Source: Mycolicibacterium sp. GF69 (lineage in GTDB: Bacteria > Actinomycetota > Actinomycetes > Mycobacteriales > Mycobacteriaceae). Taken from it: DNA of 64,000 nt. The position numbers and the translations under genes were made by a program. The stretch is taken from positions 36,141 through 100,140 of the forward strand of contig NZ_QMEW01000018.1 in the NCBI RefSeq assembly GCF_003284965.1, written 5' to 3'. The notes beneath the pieces are model-generated. The model did no database searches. It was not told the DNA's origin and saw nothing but the letters and a program-made list of their open reading frames with translations. Position 1 is the stretch's first letter; each line of letters opens with the position of its first letter. Positions 7,548 to 15,817 of this stretch are shown in pieces.

Positions 7548-8270
7548 ATGGTCATGGTTGCCGGCGCCGCGTTGCAGAAGGACTTGGACCCTCACAGCGA
7601 GGACGCCCTGGGGCGCTCGGCGATTCTGCGGGGGCTGGCGCCGGCCGACAGAGCGGCGCTGGTCGACTGCTTCTCCTACGTCCGGTTCCTGCCGGGCGAA
7701 CCCATCTACCGGGACGGTGAACTCGACGATCGGCTCTATGTCGTCGTCGACGGCAAAGTGAAGATCGGCTGGCATTCACCGGACTTGCCCGAGAAGTTGC
7801 TCGCCGTCCTGGGCCCGTCGGACATCCTCGGCGCCGAGTCGATGTTCGACTCCGGCCCGCGCGTCGGTTCGGCGACGGCGTTGACCGGCGTGGTCGCGGC
7901 GGTGATCGACCACGCCACGCTGCAGGCGTGCACCGAGGGCCGTCCGCACATCACCGAGCAGCTGATGCGTCTGCTGGCACGAAGTCTGCAACGCGCCGAA
8001 GACCTGATCAGCGACCTCAACTTCACCGACGTTCCGGGCCGGATCGCCAAACAACTCCTGCATCTCGCGCAGCGTTTCGGTATCCGCCATGATCAGCAGC
8101 TGCGCCTCGACCACGGCCTCACCCAAGCGGAGATCGCTCAATTGGTCGGTGCCTCAAGGGAATCAGTCAACAAGGCGCTGTCCGAATTCGTGCACCGCGG
8201 CTGGATCACCGTCGACGGTAAGAGCCTGGTGATCCACCAGACGGAACTGCTCGCACGTCGGGCCCGCTGA
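7548..8270 (+). CDS. CRP/FNR family regulator, CRP paralogue
   Basis: A 240-residue regulator close in sequence to mycobacterial CRP. The N-terminal cyclic-nucleotide fold spans about residues 15-135. The C-terminal winged helix includes FTDVPGRIAKQLLHLAQRFG and LTQAEIAQLVGASRESVNKAL, nearly identical in the recognition helix to M. tuberculosis CRP as I recall it. The phosphate-binding cassette is altered: where CRP has GELSIFDPGPRTSSA this protein has GAESMFDSGPRVGSA, so the key Glu and the residue after Arg are changed. I chose the ATG at 7548. An in-frame start at 7383 would extend through the tandem repeats. Confidence 0.9.
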   Translation: MVMVAGAALQKDLDPHSEDALGRSAILRGLAPADRAALVDCFSYVRFLPGEPIYRDGELDDRLYVVVDGKVKIGWHSPDLPEKLLAVLGPSDILGAESMFDSGPRVGSATALTGVVAAVIDHATLQACTEGRPHITEQLMRLLARSLQRAEDLISDLNFTDVPGRIAKQLLHLAQRFGIRHDQQLRLDHGLTQAEIAQLVGASRESVNKALSEFVHRGWITVDGKSLVIHQTELLARRAR

Positions 8271-8299
8271 CGTTCGAGCAAATTATTCGACGGCGAAGC

Positions 8300-8325
8300 G
8301 TTGCAAGGTGCCCATCGGTGGGTAT
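8300..8325 (+). promoter_or_regulatory. SigF-like promoter (GTTG-N16-GGGTAT)
   Basis: A GTTG at 8300-8303 and a perfect GGGTAT at 8320-8325 are separated by 16 bases. The mycobacterial SigF consensus is GTTT-N15-17-GGGTAT. It lies just before the small ORF at 8337 and 360 bases upstream of the SigF-type gene. Confidence 0.5.
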
Positions 8326-8336
8326 GCCTGGCGACA

Positions 8337-8503
8337 TGGATGCCGACACATTGATCGCGATGGCGGGCTTGACCGCGCTCGCCGCCGCAGTGTTCACGGG
8401 CGCTATCTGGGACAGCCCGCTGGTCACCGCACCCGCGCGGGTGAGCCAACGGCGCCCGTACGGTAGGCACGCGATGCCCGTCGCCACGCCGCGAAAGGCG
8501 TGA
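8337..8503 (+). CDS. Possible small membrane protein (55 aa)
   Basis: A short frame starting MDADTLIAMAGLTALAAAVF with one hydrophobic segment (about residues 5-28) and a basic tail ending VATPRKA. Third codon positions are mostly G or C, as in real genes here. A SigF-like promoter ends 11 bases before the ATG, which would give a very short leader. I do not recognise the protein. It lies in the gap between the CRP-like and SigF-like genes and could be a stress-induced micro-protein or a chance frame. An earlier in-frame start at 8318 overlaps the promoter and is less likely. Confidence 0.4.
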
Positions 8504-8588
8504 GAATTCACCGGTTGACCACGGTAGAGGCCCGTTGAGGGCTACGCTCAGGCGAGGAGGACTCCAGCGGGGTCTGGCTCGGCGTGAT

Positions 8589-8615
8589 GTTTCGTCCTGC
8601 CTTCCCGAGGGGTAA
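8589..8615 (+). promoter_or_regulatory. SigF-like promoter before the SigF-type gene
   Basis: GTTT at 8589-8592, then 17 bases, then GGGTAA at 8610-8615. This matches the SigF consensus GTTT-N15-17-GGGTAT except for the last base. It lies 68 bases upstream of the start of the sigma-factor gene and suggests autoregulation or control by another SigF family member. Confidence 0.65.
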
Positions 8616-8683
8616 ACCGCAGCAGCCACAGGTTCAGATCCGAGCCCTGTGATCCGTAGCAGGGTCGCGAGTTAGGAGTCTGA

Positions 8684-9550
8684 GTGGTGTCAGAGGTTCG
8701 ACATTCCGAGTACGCGGACGTGGCGGACATGTTCCGCCGGCTCAAGACGCTCGACACCGGATCGCTCGCGTACCGCCGCCTGCGCGAAGCGGTCATCCAG
8801 CGCACGCTGCCGCTCGCCGACCACGTCGCTCGCCGATACCGCAACCGCGGCGAGCCGATCGACGATCTGGTGCAGGCGGCCCGGGTCGGTCTTGTGAACG
8901 CGGTGAACCGCTTCGATCCCGACAACGGCGCCGATTTTTTGTCGTTTGCGATCCCGACCATCATGGGCGAGGTCCGCCGCCACTTCCGTGACTACGGTTG
9001 GGCAGTCAAGGTGCCGCGCAGGCTCAAGGATCTCCAGGGGCAGTTGGTCAGGGCCCGCGCCGAGTTGTCGCAGCAGATCGGTCGCGCGCCGACACCATCG
9101 GAGGTCGCGCACCATCTCGGCATCGAACGCGAAGCGGTGATGGAGGCGACGATTGCCAGCAGCAACTACTCAACCCTGTCGACCGACGTCCAAGCCTGCG
9201 GCGACGACGAGTCCCGCCCCGTGGGCGACACCATCGGCGACATCGATCCGAATATCGACAAGGTGGTTGATCTGGAAACGGTACGACCCCTCATCGCCGC
9301 GTTGCCCGAGCGGGAGAAGACAGTGCTGTTGCTGCGGTTCTTCGAGAGCATGACGCAGACGCAGATCGCCGAACGCATGGGCTACTCACAGATGCACGTG
9401 TCACGTCTGCTCGCACAGGCTCTACGTCGACTCCGCGAGCAGGTGTGCGAAGCGGGTACCGACGGTGCGCCGGCCACCGAGGTCCGGCGCCGCACGGCGA
9501 CTGTGGCAGTCACGCCCGCGACCGCGCCTCGCCTCAAACGCGGCGCCTGA
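8684..9550 (+). CDS. RNA polymerase sigma factor of the SigF/SigB family
   Basis: A 288-residue group 3 sigma factor. Region 2 is visible as DDLVQAARVGLVNAVNRFDP and FAIPTIMGEVRRHFRDYGW (about residues 61-106). Region 4 includes LPEREKTVLLLRFFESMTQTQIAERMGYSQMHVSRLL (about 206-244). The protein is close to mycobacterial SigF but has a C-terminal extension of about 30 residues. Unlike canonical sigF, no rsbW/usfX anti-sigma gene lies directly upstream. A GTG at 8684 is preceded by TAGGAG. The partner-switching operon at 15.8-20.7 kb is a candidate controller (inference). Confidence 0.93.
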   Translation: MVSEVRHSEYADVADMFRRLKTLDTGSLAYRRLREAVIQRTLPLADHVARRYRNRGEPIDDLVQAARVGLVNAVNRFDPDNGADFLSFAIPTIMGEVRRHFRDYGWAVKVPRRLKDLQGQLVRARAELSQQIGRAPTPSEVAHHLGIEREAVMEATIASSNYSTLSTDVQACGDDESRPVGDTIGDIDPNIDKVVDLETVRPLIAALPEREKTVLLLRFFESMTQTQIAERMGYSQMHVSRLLAQALRRLREQVCEAGTDGAPATEVRRRTATVAVTPATAPRLKRGA

Positions 9551-9562
9551 CCCGCAGCGCGG

Positions 9563-9994
9563 CTACCGCGGCGCGAAGACGGGAACGAAAGCGCTCTCAC
9601 CGTCCAGCTCTTGGCGCTCGAAGCGCACCTCGACCCGCAGACCGACATGAACCGAATCGGGTTCGCAGTCCACGATGTTCGTCGCTATCCGCAGCCCGGG
9701 TTGCTCGTCGAGTTCGACGATCGCGACGACATACGGCAGCGGTACGGCGGGATTGAACGGCTGATGGTTGACGGTGTAGGTGAACACCGTGCCGCGGCCC
9801 GAAACCGGATGCGCGTGCAGCTCACCCCCGCAGTCGGGGCAGTCGGCGGCCGGGGGTGACACCCACGACTCGCAGCGCATGCATCGGGTTATCAGCAGTT
9901 GGTCACCGCTGCCTCCGGTCCAGAATGCCCGATTGTGGGCGTCGAGGGTCGGCAACAGTCTGGCCGCGGCGGCGGGTGACATGTCGTCGGACAC
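9563..9994 (-). CDS. DUF35 / Zn-ribbon OB-fold protein (acyl-CoA associated)
   Basis: A 143-residue protein with an N-terminal rubredoxin-like zinc ribbon (CMRCESW...CPDCGG, four cysteines) followed by an OB fold. DUF35 proteins pair with thiolase-like proteins and hold acyl-CoA or act as partners of aldolases such as the Ltp2-ChsH2 pair of steroid side-chain degradation. The thiolase-like gene lies directly divergent at 10052, which supports this. A GTG at 9994 or an ATG at 9982 can start the gene. An upstream frame to 10189 runs antisense into the thiolase. Confidence 0.88.
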   Translation of the reverse strand: MSDDMSPAAAARLLPTLDAHNRAFWTGGSGDQLLITRCMRCESWVSPPAADCPDCGGELHAHPVSGRGTVFTYTVNHQPFNPAVPLPYVVAIVELDEQPGLRIATNIVDCEPDSVHVGLRVEVRFERQELDGESAFVPVFAPR

Positions 9995-10051
9995 GTCTAG
10001 GAACGTACAGTCTCCACGGAGTGTCCAACGACGAGGCAAGGCGGTGGCCGG

Positions 10052-11245
10052 TTGAGGACGTTCGAAAAGGACGCGGTCATCAGCGGCGTGGGCATCTCGC
10101 GAATCGGCCGACGCACCGGCATCCCCGGTCTGGAACTGACCATGGAGGCCGTGGACGCCGCTGTCGCTGACGCCGGCCTGGGTCCGCAAGACATCGACGG
10201 AGTCGTCACCTTCGGCGACACGCCGTTGGCCGAAGTCGTTGTGGGACTGGGCGCTCTGGCCGTCGACCGAGGGTACGGATTTCCGACCGGCGGTGTGCTC
10301 ACCCCGGTGATGTCAGCGATCATGGCGGTGTCCGAGCGGCGTGCGCGCCATGTGCTGGTGTATCGGACCGTGCAGATGCTCGGGGGGACGATGACGCAGG
10401 CGCCCCCGACGTCGGAGCCCAATCCGTTGGCCAACCCGCCTGTCGAGCCGCGCGCACCCGGAACCCGCCGCAAGCTCGGACCGTTCGAGGACATCGACGA
10501 ACTGCTGGCCGCACACGCCTACTCGGCGGCGAACTGGCTGGCCATGCACTGCATGCGACATATGGAGCTGTACGGCACGACGAAGGAACAGCTGGGCTGG
10601 CTGGCGATCAACAGCAGGCGCAATGCCGGGCTCAATCCGCTTGCGGCTTACCGCGACCCGATGACCATGGCCGACTATCTGGGCGCGCGGCCGGTGTCCA
10701 CGCCGTTCGGGTTGTTCGATTGCGACGTGCCGATCGACGGGTCGATCGCTCTAGTGGTCTCGCACGCCGATTACGCACCCGACTGCCCGCAGCCGGCTGT
10801 TTCGGTGGAAGCCGTTGGTGGAGCGTACGGTTCGGGCGGCTGGTTTCACCGCGAGGACTTTCCGAAGATGGCGTCAACCGAGGCCGCCGCCGAAATGTGG
10901 TCGCGCACCGACCTGACACCGTCGGACGTCGACGTCGCCGAACTTTACGACGGTTTCACCTTTCTCACGTTCGCCTGGCTCGAGGCGCTGGGGTTCTGCG
11001 GCGACGGCGAGGCCGGTCCGTTCGTCGAGGGTGCGACGCGGATCGCTCTTGACGGCGCGCTGCCCCTCAACACCTATGGCGGACAGCTGTCTGCGGGCCG
11101 GATGCACGGTTACTGGCTGCTGCACGAAGCGTGTCTGCAGCTGCGCGGACAGGCTGGTGACCGGCAACTGGCGCGCCGCCCCGAAGTGGCGGTCGCCGCG
11201 GCAGGCGGCGGGCCGATCGCCGGGTGTTTGCTGCTGACCTGCTAA
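10052..11245 (+). CDS. Thiolase-like lipid-transfer protein (Ltp type)
   Basis: A 397-residue thiolase-fold protein of the lipid-transfer (SCP-x/Ltp) class, starting at TTG (MRTFEKDAVISGVGISRIG). C-terminal landmarks are AELYDGFTFLTFAWLEALGF and NTYGGQLSAGRMHG. Standard thiolase nucleophilic cysteines are not apparent, so it is more likely an aldolase-type or degenerate thiolase that acts with DUF35. Its partner gene is divergent, 57 bases away. The substrate is probably a steroid or other branched acyl-CoA (family knowledge, not shown here). Confidence 0.88.
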   Translation: MRTFEKDAVISGVGISRIGRRTGIPGLELTMEAVDAAVADAGLGPQDIDGVVTFGDTPLAEVVVGLGALAVDRGYGFPTGGVLTPVMSAIMAVSERRARHVLVYRTVQMLGGTMTQAPPTSEPNPLANPPVEPRAPGTRRKLGPFEDIDELLAAHAYSAANWLAMHCMRHMELYGTTKEQLGWLAINSRRNAGLNPLAAYRDPMTMADYLGARPVSTPFGLFDCDVPIDGSIALVVSHADYAPDCPQPAVSVEAVGGAYGSGGWFHREDFPKMASTEAAAEMWSRTDLTPSDVDVAELYDGFTFLTFAWLEALGFCGDGEAGPFVEGATRIALDGALPLNTYGGQLSAGRMHGYWLLHEACLQLRGQAGDRQLARRPEVAVAAAGGGPIAGCLLLTC

Positions 11246-11246
11246 C

Positions 11247-11639
11247 TCACTTCTCGGCGCGTTGCGGCCTGTCCGGGGGGCGCAGTGCACCCCATAGCCC
11301 GACGCCGATACCGATGACCGCTCCGCCGAGGCCGATGACCTGCTGGGAGCGCTTCATCTCGTGGTGCACGGCCATGCCGCCGAGCAGATCGGCCGCGTCG
11401 GCGCCACCGGACGCCAAAAACCATCCCCTGGTGTCGCGGCCCCGCACCGCGGAGGCGAGCAGCAGGCCGCCGATGAGCGCGTCGCGGTAGCCCATCGAAC
11501 GCAACAGCAACTGTGCGGTGGGCGTCGGCTCCTCGGGGGCACCCCAGAGTCGGTTGGCGCGCAGCGGATCGATCAGGAAGGACACGCCGGAGGCGAAGCG
11601 GATACTGCCCGCGACGAGCGCGGCGCGATCGAGTGGCAT
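11247..11639 (-). CDS. DUF4267-type membrane protein
   Basis: A 130-residue protein with several hydrophobic stretches (LLLRSMGYRDALIGGLLLAS and QQVIGLGGAVIGIGVGLWGAL). The arrangement, with an N-terminal RFASGVSFLIDPLRANRLWG, resembles the DUF4267 family of small membrane proteins of unknown function. It is convergent with the thiolase gene (one base between stop codons) and stands apart from the esterase further right. Confidence 0.75.
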   Translation of the reverse strand: MPLDRAALVAGSIRFASGVSFLIDPLRANRLWGAPEEPTPTAQLLLRSMGYRDALIGGLLLASAVRGRDTRGWFLASGGADAADLLGGMAVHHEMKRSQQVIGLGGAVIGIGVGLWGALRPPDRPQRAEK

Positions 11640-11751
11640 GGCCGCAGCCTAAGTGGCAACGGCGCGAGGCGAGCCGCTTTCCGGTTCAGGCTTTGTCGGA
11701 TCGGTCGCTGGCGTTGCCGGTTTCGGTGTGCAGTCCGCCGCGGGCTCCGAG

Positions 11752-12624
11752 TCACCTGCCGTGGGTGGCGAAGAACTGCCCGGTGGATTGGGACGCGTCG
11801 AACGCGGCGAGCAGGCCGCCGGGCCAGACGTGGCCGCCGCCGTCGATCTGCACGAACACCACCTCGGTTCCGTCCGCGCAGCCGGCGGCCGCGAACCGGT
11901 GGACGCTGCCCTGCACCTGGTCGACCGGGGGTGGACAGCCGTCGATGTCGCGCCACCGCTGCGCCATCGCAGGCGGCGCCACGATGTCGCTGGGGCCGCC
12001 ACGGCCCAGCATCGGTCCCCCGGCGAACGGCACGACGGGATCTGCCGTGCCGTTCACCGCCAGTACCGAAACCGGCTGCGACGGCGCGCACGGGAATCCC
12101 GCCGCCAGCGAGGCCGCGACCGGAGCCACCGCGGCGAAGACGTCGCCACGTTCACACGCCAACCGCGACACCATGAAGCCGCCCGCCGAGGTCCCGGTGG
12201 CGAATACGTGGCCGGGGTCGATGCCGTACTCCTGACGAAGCCGATCCACCAGCGCGACAAGGAATCCGACGTCGTCGACGCCCTGGCGGTCGGGCACCGA
12301 AGCGCCGCGTCCATCCGCCCAGCTCATATCGATGCCGTCGGGATAGGCCACCACGAAGCCGTACTGGTCGGCGATCGCGTTGTAGTTGGTCGTCCCTGCC
12401 TGCGCCGGCCCGGTCATCCCGGCGCCGTGCAGGTTGAGCACGAGTCCGGTCGGGCGATCGATTCCGGGCGGTGCGTGCACCTGATAGGTGCGGTTCAACC
12501 CGCCGACCATCAGCGCGCCCGCGGCGTCGCCACCGGGGAACGCCGAGGCCCGTTCGCCGCCAGAGCCGAAGAGACAGCACAGAGCCGCGAGCACGATCGC
12601 CGATCGCGCGATCGCGGTTTTCAT
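11752..12624 (-). CDS. Secreted PHB-depolymerase-family esterase (LpqC-like)
   Basis: A 290-residue exported alpha/beta hydrolase. It has an N-terminal signal peptide (MKTAIARSAIVLAALCCLFG), an oxyanion-region LNLHGAGM, and the nucleophile elbow G-T-S-A-G-G. The region NGTADPVVPF holds the acid and GGGHVWPGG the catalytic histidine. The family includes feruloyl esterases, PHB depolymerases and mycobacterial LpqC. There is no convincing lipobox, so it is probably released or periplasmic. I chose the ATG at 12624. A longer frame adds 29 residues lacking signal character. The substrate is unknown. Confidence 0.88.
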   Translation of the reverse strand: MKTAIARSAIVLAALCCLFGSGGERASAFPGGDAAGALMVGGLNRTYQVHAPPGIDRPTGLVLNLHGAGMTGPAQAGTTNYNAIADQYGFVVAYPDGIDMSWADGRGASVPDRQGVDDVGFLVALVDRLRQEYGIDPGHVFATGTSAGGFMVSRLACERGDVFAAVAPVAASLAAGFPCAPSQPVSVLAVNGTADPVVPFAGGPMLGRGGPSDIVAPPAMAQRWRDIDGCPPPVDQVQGSVHRFAAAGCADGTEVVFVQIDGGGHVWPGGLLAAFDASQSTGQFFATHGR

Positions 12625-12814
12625 CGGCGCTGCGGCGCGATTGCTTCTGGAACAAGCCGTCATCGAGACCCGCACTCCCCCTTTCCGGTCCTCGGCGCGA
12701 ACGTAATGCACCGCGGTTGACCGTGTTCACCTTTTCTCCCGGTCGGCCCTGTTCGACCCCGCGAGCAACAGGAGCCGCCCCCAAACAGGACGAGCGATCG
12801 CGAGGAATCCAACG

Positions 12815-14146
12815 TCAGCGTCGCGTCGCGGCATGGGCCGCCAGATACAACACCGCGCCCACCGCCACCAGGATCGCGCCGAAGAGCCAGACCTCGGCGG
12901 TCTGCTGAGTCAGCAGCAGCACACAGGACGCGACGCCGAGCACCGGCACCGCCGTCCACACCCGGAAATGCGGATGGTCGACCGGGTCGCGGCGAAGCAC
13001 CAGCACCGCGATGTTCGTCGAGATGAACACGACCAACAGCAGCAGCACCACCGTCTCGGCGAGCGTGGACAGGTCGCCGAGCAGGCTGAGCACCATCGCG
13101 ACCGCGGTCGTCGCGACGATCGCCGTCCACGGCGTACGCCGCCGCGGCAAAACACGACCGAGCACGCTGGGCAGCAGACCGTGTTCGGCCATACCGTAGG
13201 TGAGCCGGCTCGCCATGATCATCGTCAGCAGCGCGCCGTTGGCGACCGCGACGAGCGCGATCGCGCTGAAGATCCAGTCGGGCATGCCCACCCCCGACGC
13301 CGAAACCACGTCGAGCAGCGGCCCGGACGACTGCGAGAGTTCTTCGGCAGGCAGCGCCGTCGCGCTCGCCACACCCACCAGGGCGTAGAGGACCCCGGCG
13401 GTGATGAGGGCGCCGAACAGCGCCGTGGGATACACCTTGCTCGGATTGCGGATCTCTTCGGCGACGTTGGCCGATGTCTCGAAGCCGACGAACGAGTAGT
13501 ACGCGACGATCGCCCCGCTCAGGATCGCCAGCGCCGGGGTCGCCCCGTCCGGGAACGCGGTGATACGGCTGACGTCGCCGCGGCCGGCGCCGACCATGAC
13601 CGATACGGCGATGACGACGATCAGCAGACCGGTCAACTCGATCACGGTCATCACGACGTTGCTCTTCACCGACTCGCTGATGCCCCGTGCGTTCAAGCAA
13701 CCGATCAGCGCGAGGAAGACGATCGCCGCGGGGACGGCCGGTACGTCGATGAACGTCGAGAGGTAGTCACCCGCGAACGCGAGCGCCAACCCGGCCGCGC
13801 TCGTCACACCCGCGGCAAGCATGCAGAAACCGACCAGAAACGAGATTGCGGGTTGGCCGAACGCGCGTTCCGCGAAGACCGCTGCGCCGCCGGCCTTCGG
13901 GTACTTCGTCACGAGTTCGGCATAGGAACCGGCCGTCAGTAGCGCCAGCAGCAGCGCCACGAGCAGCGGTGCCCACAACGCGCCGCCGACGTCGCCGGCC
14001 AACACCCCCATCAGCGCGTAGATACCGGCCCCGAGTACATCGCCGAGGATGAACAGGAACAGCAGCGGCCCGGTGATTCCGCGTTTCAGTTTGTCGCCGG
14101 TGGTCGTGTCGGAATCGCCGGCCTGCGCTTTGGCCGCAGAGGTCAT
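12815..14146 (-). CDS. APC superfamily amino acid permease
   Basis: A 443-residue integral membrane transporter with about twelve hydrophobic segments. The opening GDKLKRGITGPLLFLFILGD followed by VLGAGIYALMG is the unwound first helix typical of APC transporters. The segment AYYSFVGFETSANVAEEIRNPSK is the conserved helix 6 to loop region. It probably imports a cationic or neutral amino acid. I preferred the ATG at 14146 (MTSAAKAQAG). It is divergent from the DUF4185 gene, with a 9-bp repeat array between them. Confidence 0.9.
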   Translation of the reverse strand: MTSAAKAQAGDSDTTTGDKLKRGITGPLLFLFILGDVLGAGIYALMGVLAGDVGGALWAPLLVALLLALLTAGSYAELVTKYPKAGGAAVFAERAFGQPAISFLVGFCMLAAGVTSAAGLALAFAGDYLSTFIDVPAVPAAIVFLALIGCLNARGISESVKSNVVMTVIELTGLLIVVIAVSVMVGAGRGDVSRITAFPDGATPALAILSGAIVAYYSFVGFETSANVAEEIRNPSKVYPTALFGALITAGVLYALVGVASATALPAEELSQSSGPLLDVVSASGVGMPDWIFSAIALVAVANGALLTMIMASRLTYGMAEHGLLPSVLGRVLPRRRTPWTAIVATTAVAMVLSLLGDLSTLAETVVLLLLVVFISTNIAVLVLRRDPVDHPHFRVWTAVPVLGVASCVLLLTQQTAEVWLFGAILVAVGAVLYLAAHAATRR

Positions 14147-14279
14147 GGCGTTCTTGATACCCCGCGCGTCCGCCCGGTACGCGATTTGGGCGTGAAAACG
14201 AACGCTCAGCGCACGCAATCACGCACAGATCGCCGGTTGCGGAGGATCGCGACACGGTCACAGCTGGATACCGTTGCGG

Positions 14280-14324
14280 ACACCAAGATCACAATCGTCA
14301 CTTTGGTCACTAACGTCACATCCG
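14280..14324. repeat. 9-bp TCAC direct repeats, probable response-regulator site
   Basis: TCAC recurs with an exact 9-base period at 14289, 14298, 14307 and 14316, and a weaker ACAC at 14280. The units read TCACAATCG, TCACTTTGG, TCACTAACG, TCACATCCG. Head-to-tail short repeats of this type suit OmpR/PhoB-family regulators, and mycobacterial MtrA sites are described as GTCAC-type direct repeats. The array lies between the APC permease and the secreted DUF4185 gene. Confidence 0.6.
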
Positions 14325-14370
14325 CCCATCGCTGACGTCGCTTCGACGTCCGCCTTCGGAAAGGTGTGAC

Positions 14371-15807
14371 ATGTCGCCGCGTCCGCGCATCGCCTCGATC
14401 TCGGTGGCCTCGGCAACCGTGATCGGCCTGACCCTCGCAATGGGCGTAGCCCCGTCGGCGACGGCCGAACCCTGTACGGGCGCCGCGGCGGCCGTGCAAC
14501 CTCCAGCCGCGCCGAACACCGAAGCGACGCCCGCCCTCCCCGGCGGGCCGCCGGTGGGACACCGGCCCCGCAACGCCAACGAAGGGGCGCCGCTACCGCG
14601 CCTCGGCCGACTACCCGCCGAAATCCTCAACTCGGTGTCGTCTGACTCGGCGACCGTGGAGCAACAGGCAGGCGTGCGACCCGCGCCGGCACCGCCGGCC
14701 GCCGATCAACCTGCGGCACAGGAAGTTACCGCAGCCTCTCCCCCCGACCCGCCTCCCCCGCCCGCACCGCCCGGAACGACCCTTGTGGGCTGGGTGACCG
14801 GCCCGGAGAGTCCGAACAACACGATCGGGCGCTTCGCGATCACCGGTACCGACCTCGGGATCATGTGGGACAACGGCGATCCCGCCAACCGGCAGGTGCT
14901 GATGGCCTTCGGCGACACCTACGGCTACTGCAGTGTGCGCGGTCAGCAGTGGCGGTACAACACACTGTTCCGCACCCAGGACGGCGCCCTGTCGAAAACG
15001 GTCGCCGTGCCCGACGGCATACTCGCCAACCGGTATTCCGGTTCACCGTTGTGGGCGCCCGGCCTCTCCAAGCAGATCATCAACAGCACCAAATGGGCGC
15101 CGAACGAGAAGGGCATCATCCCGACGGCGGGAATCGCCGCGGGCGGCAAACAATACGTGAACTTCATGTCGATCAAGAACTGGGACGCCGACGGGCGATG
15201 GACGACGAACTTCTCGGCGATCGCGGTCTCCCCCGACAACGGCGAGCACTGGGGCGTCTATCCCGGTTCAGTCCGGGCGGCCCGCGAGGGCGACGTCTCG
15301 GGTGCGAAGTATGTCCCCGGAAACGAAAACTTCCAGCAGGGCGCGTTCCTCAAACCCGGCCCGGGTGATCCCTACCTGTACACGTTCGGCACACCGTCCG
15401 GCCGAGGTGGTGCCGCCTACATCGCGCGCATACCACAGGGTGCGGTGCCCGACCCCAATCGCTACGAGTACTGGAACGCGGCGCAGAACACTTGGGTACC
15501 AAGGGATCCCGGTGCGGCAACGGTGGTGATTCCCGGACCGGTGGGTGAAATGTCGGCCCAGTACAACACCTACCTCAAGCAGTACCTGGTGCTGTACTGC
15601 AACGGCGCCAACGACGTCGTGGCGCGGATGGCGCCCGCCCCGCAGGGTCCGTACGGCCCAGAGCAGTTGCTGGTGCGGTCGTGGGACATTCCGGGCGGCA
15701 TCTACGCGCCGTTCCTGCACCCGTGGTCGACCGGCAAGGAGTTGTACTTCAACCTGTCGCTGTGGTCGGCCTACAACGTCATGCTGATGCGCACCGTGCT
15801 GCCGTAA
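14371..15807 (+). CDS. Secreted DUF4185 domain protein
   Basis: A 478-residue exported protein. A signal peptide (about residues 1-32, ending SATA) is followed by a Pro/Ala-rich linker to about residue 135 and then a DUF4185 beta-propeller-like domain (FGDTYGYC; MSIKNWDADGRWTTNFSAIA; YLKQYLVLYCNGAND). Related domains occur in mycobacterial secreted proteins, and I infer carbohydrate or cell-wall contact. Start: ATG at 14371, after an AAGG-like RBS. It is convergent with the STAS gene, ten bases apart. The repeat array upstream suggests two-component control. Confidence 0.9.
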   Translation: MSPRPRIASISVASATVIGLTLAMGVAPSATAEPCTGAAAAVQPPAAPNTEATPALPGGPPVGHRPRNANEGAPLPRLGRLPAEILNSVSSDSATVEQQAGVRPAPAPPAADQPAAQEVTAASPPDPPPPPAPPGTTLVGWVTGPESPNNTIGRFAITGTDLGIMWDNGDPANRQVLMAFGDTYGYCSVRGQQWRYNTLFRTQDGALSKTVAVPDGILANRYSGSPLWAPGLSKQIINSTKWAPNEKGIIPTAGIAAGGKQYVNFMSIKNWDADGRWTTNFSAIAVSPDNGEHWGVYPGSVRAAREGDVSGAKYVPGNENFQQGAFLKPGPGDPYLYTFGTPSGRGGAAYIARIPQGAVPDPNRYEYWNAAQNTWVPRDPGAATVVIPGPVGEMSAQYNTYLKQYLVLYCNGANDVVARMAPAPQGPYGPEQLLVRSWDIPGGIYAPFLHPWSTGKELYFNLSLWSAYNVMLMRTVLP

Positions 15808-15817
15808 TCTCTGCCGC

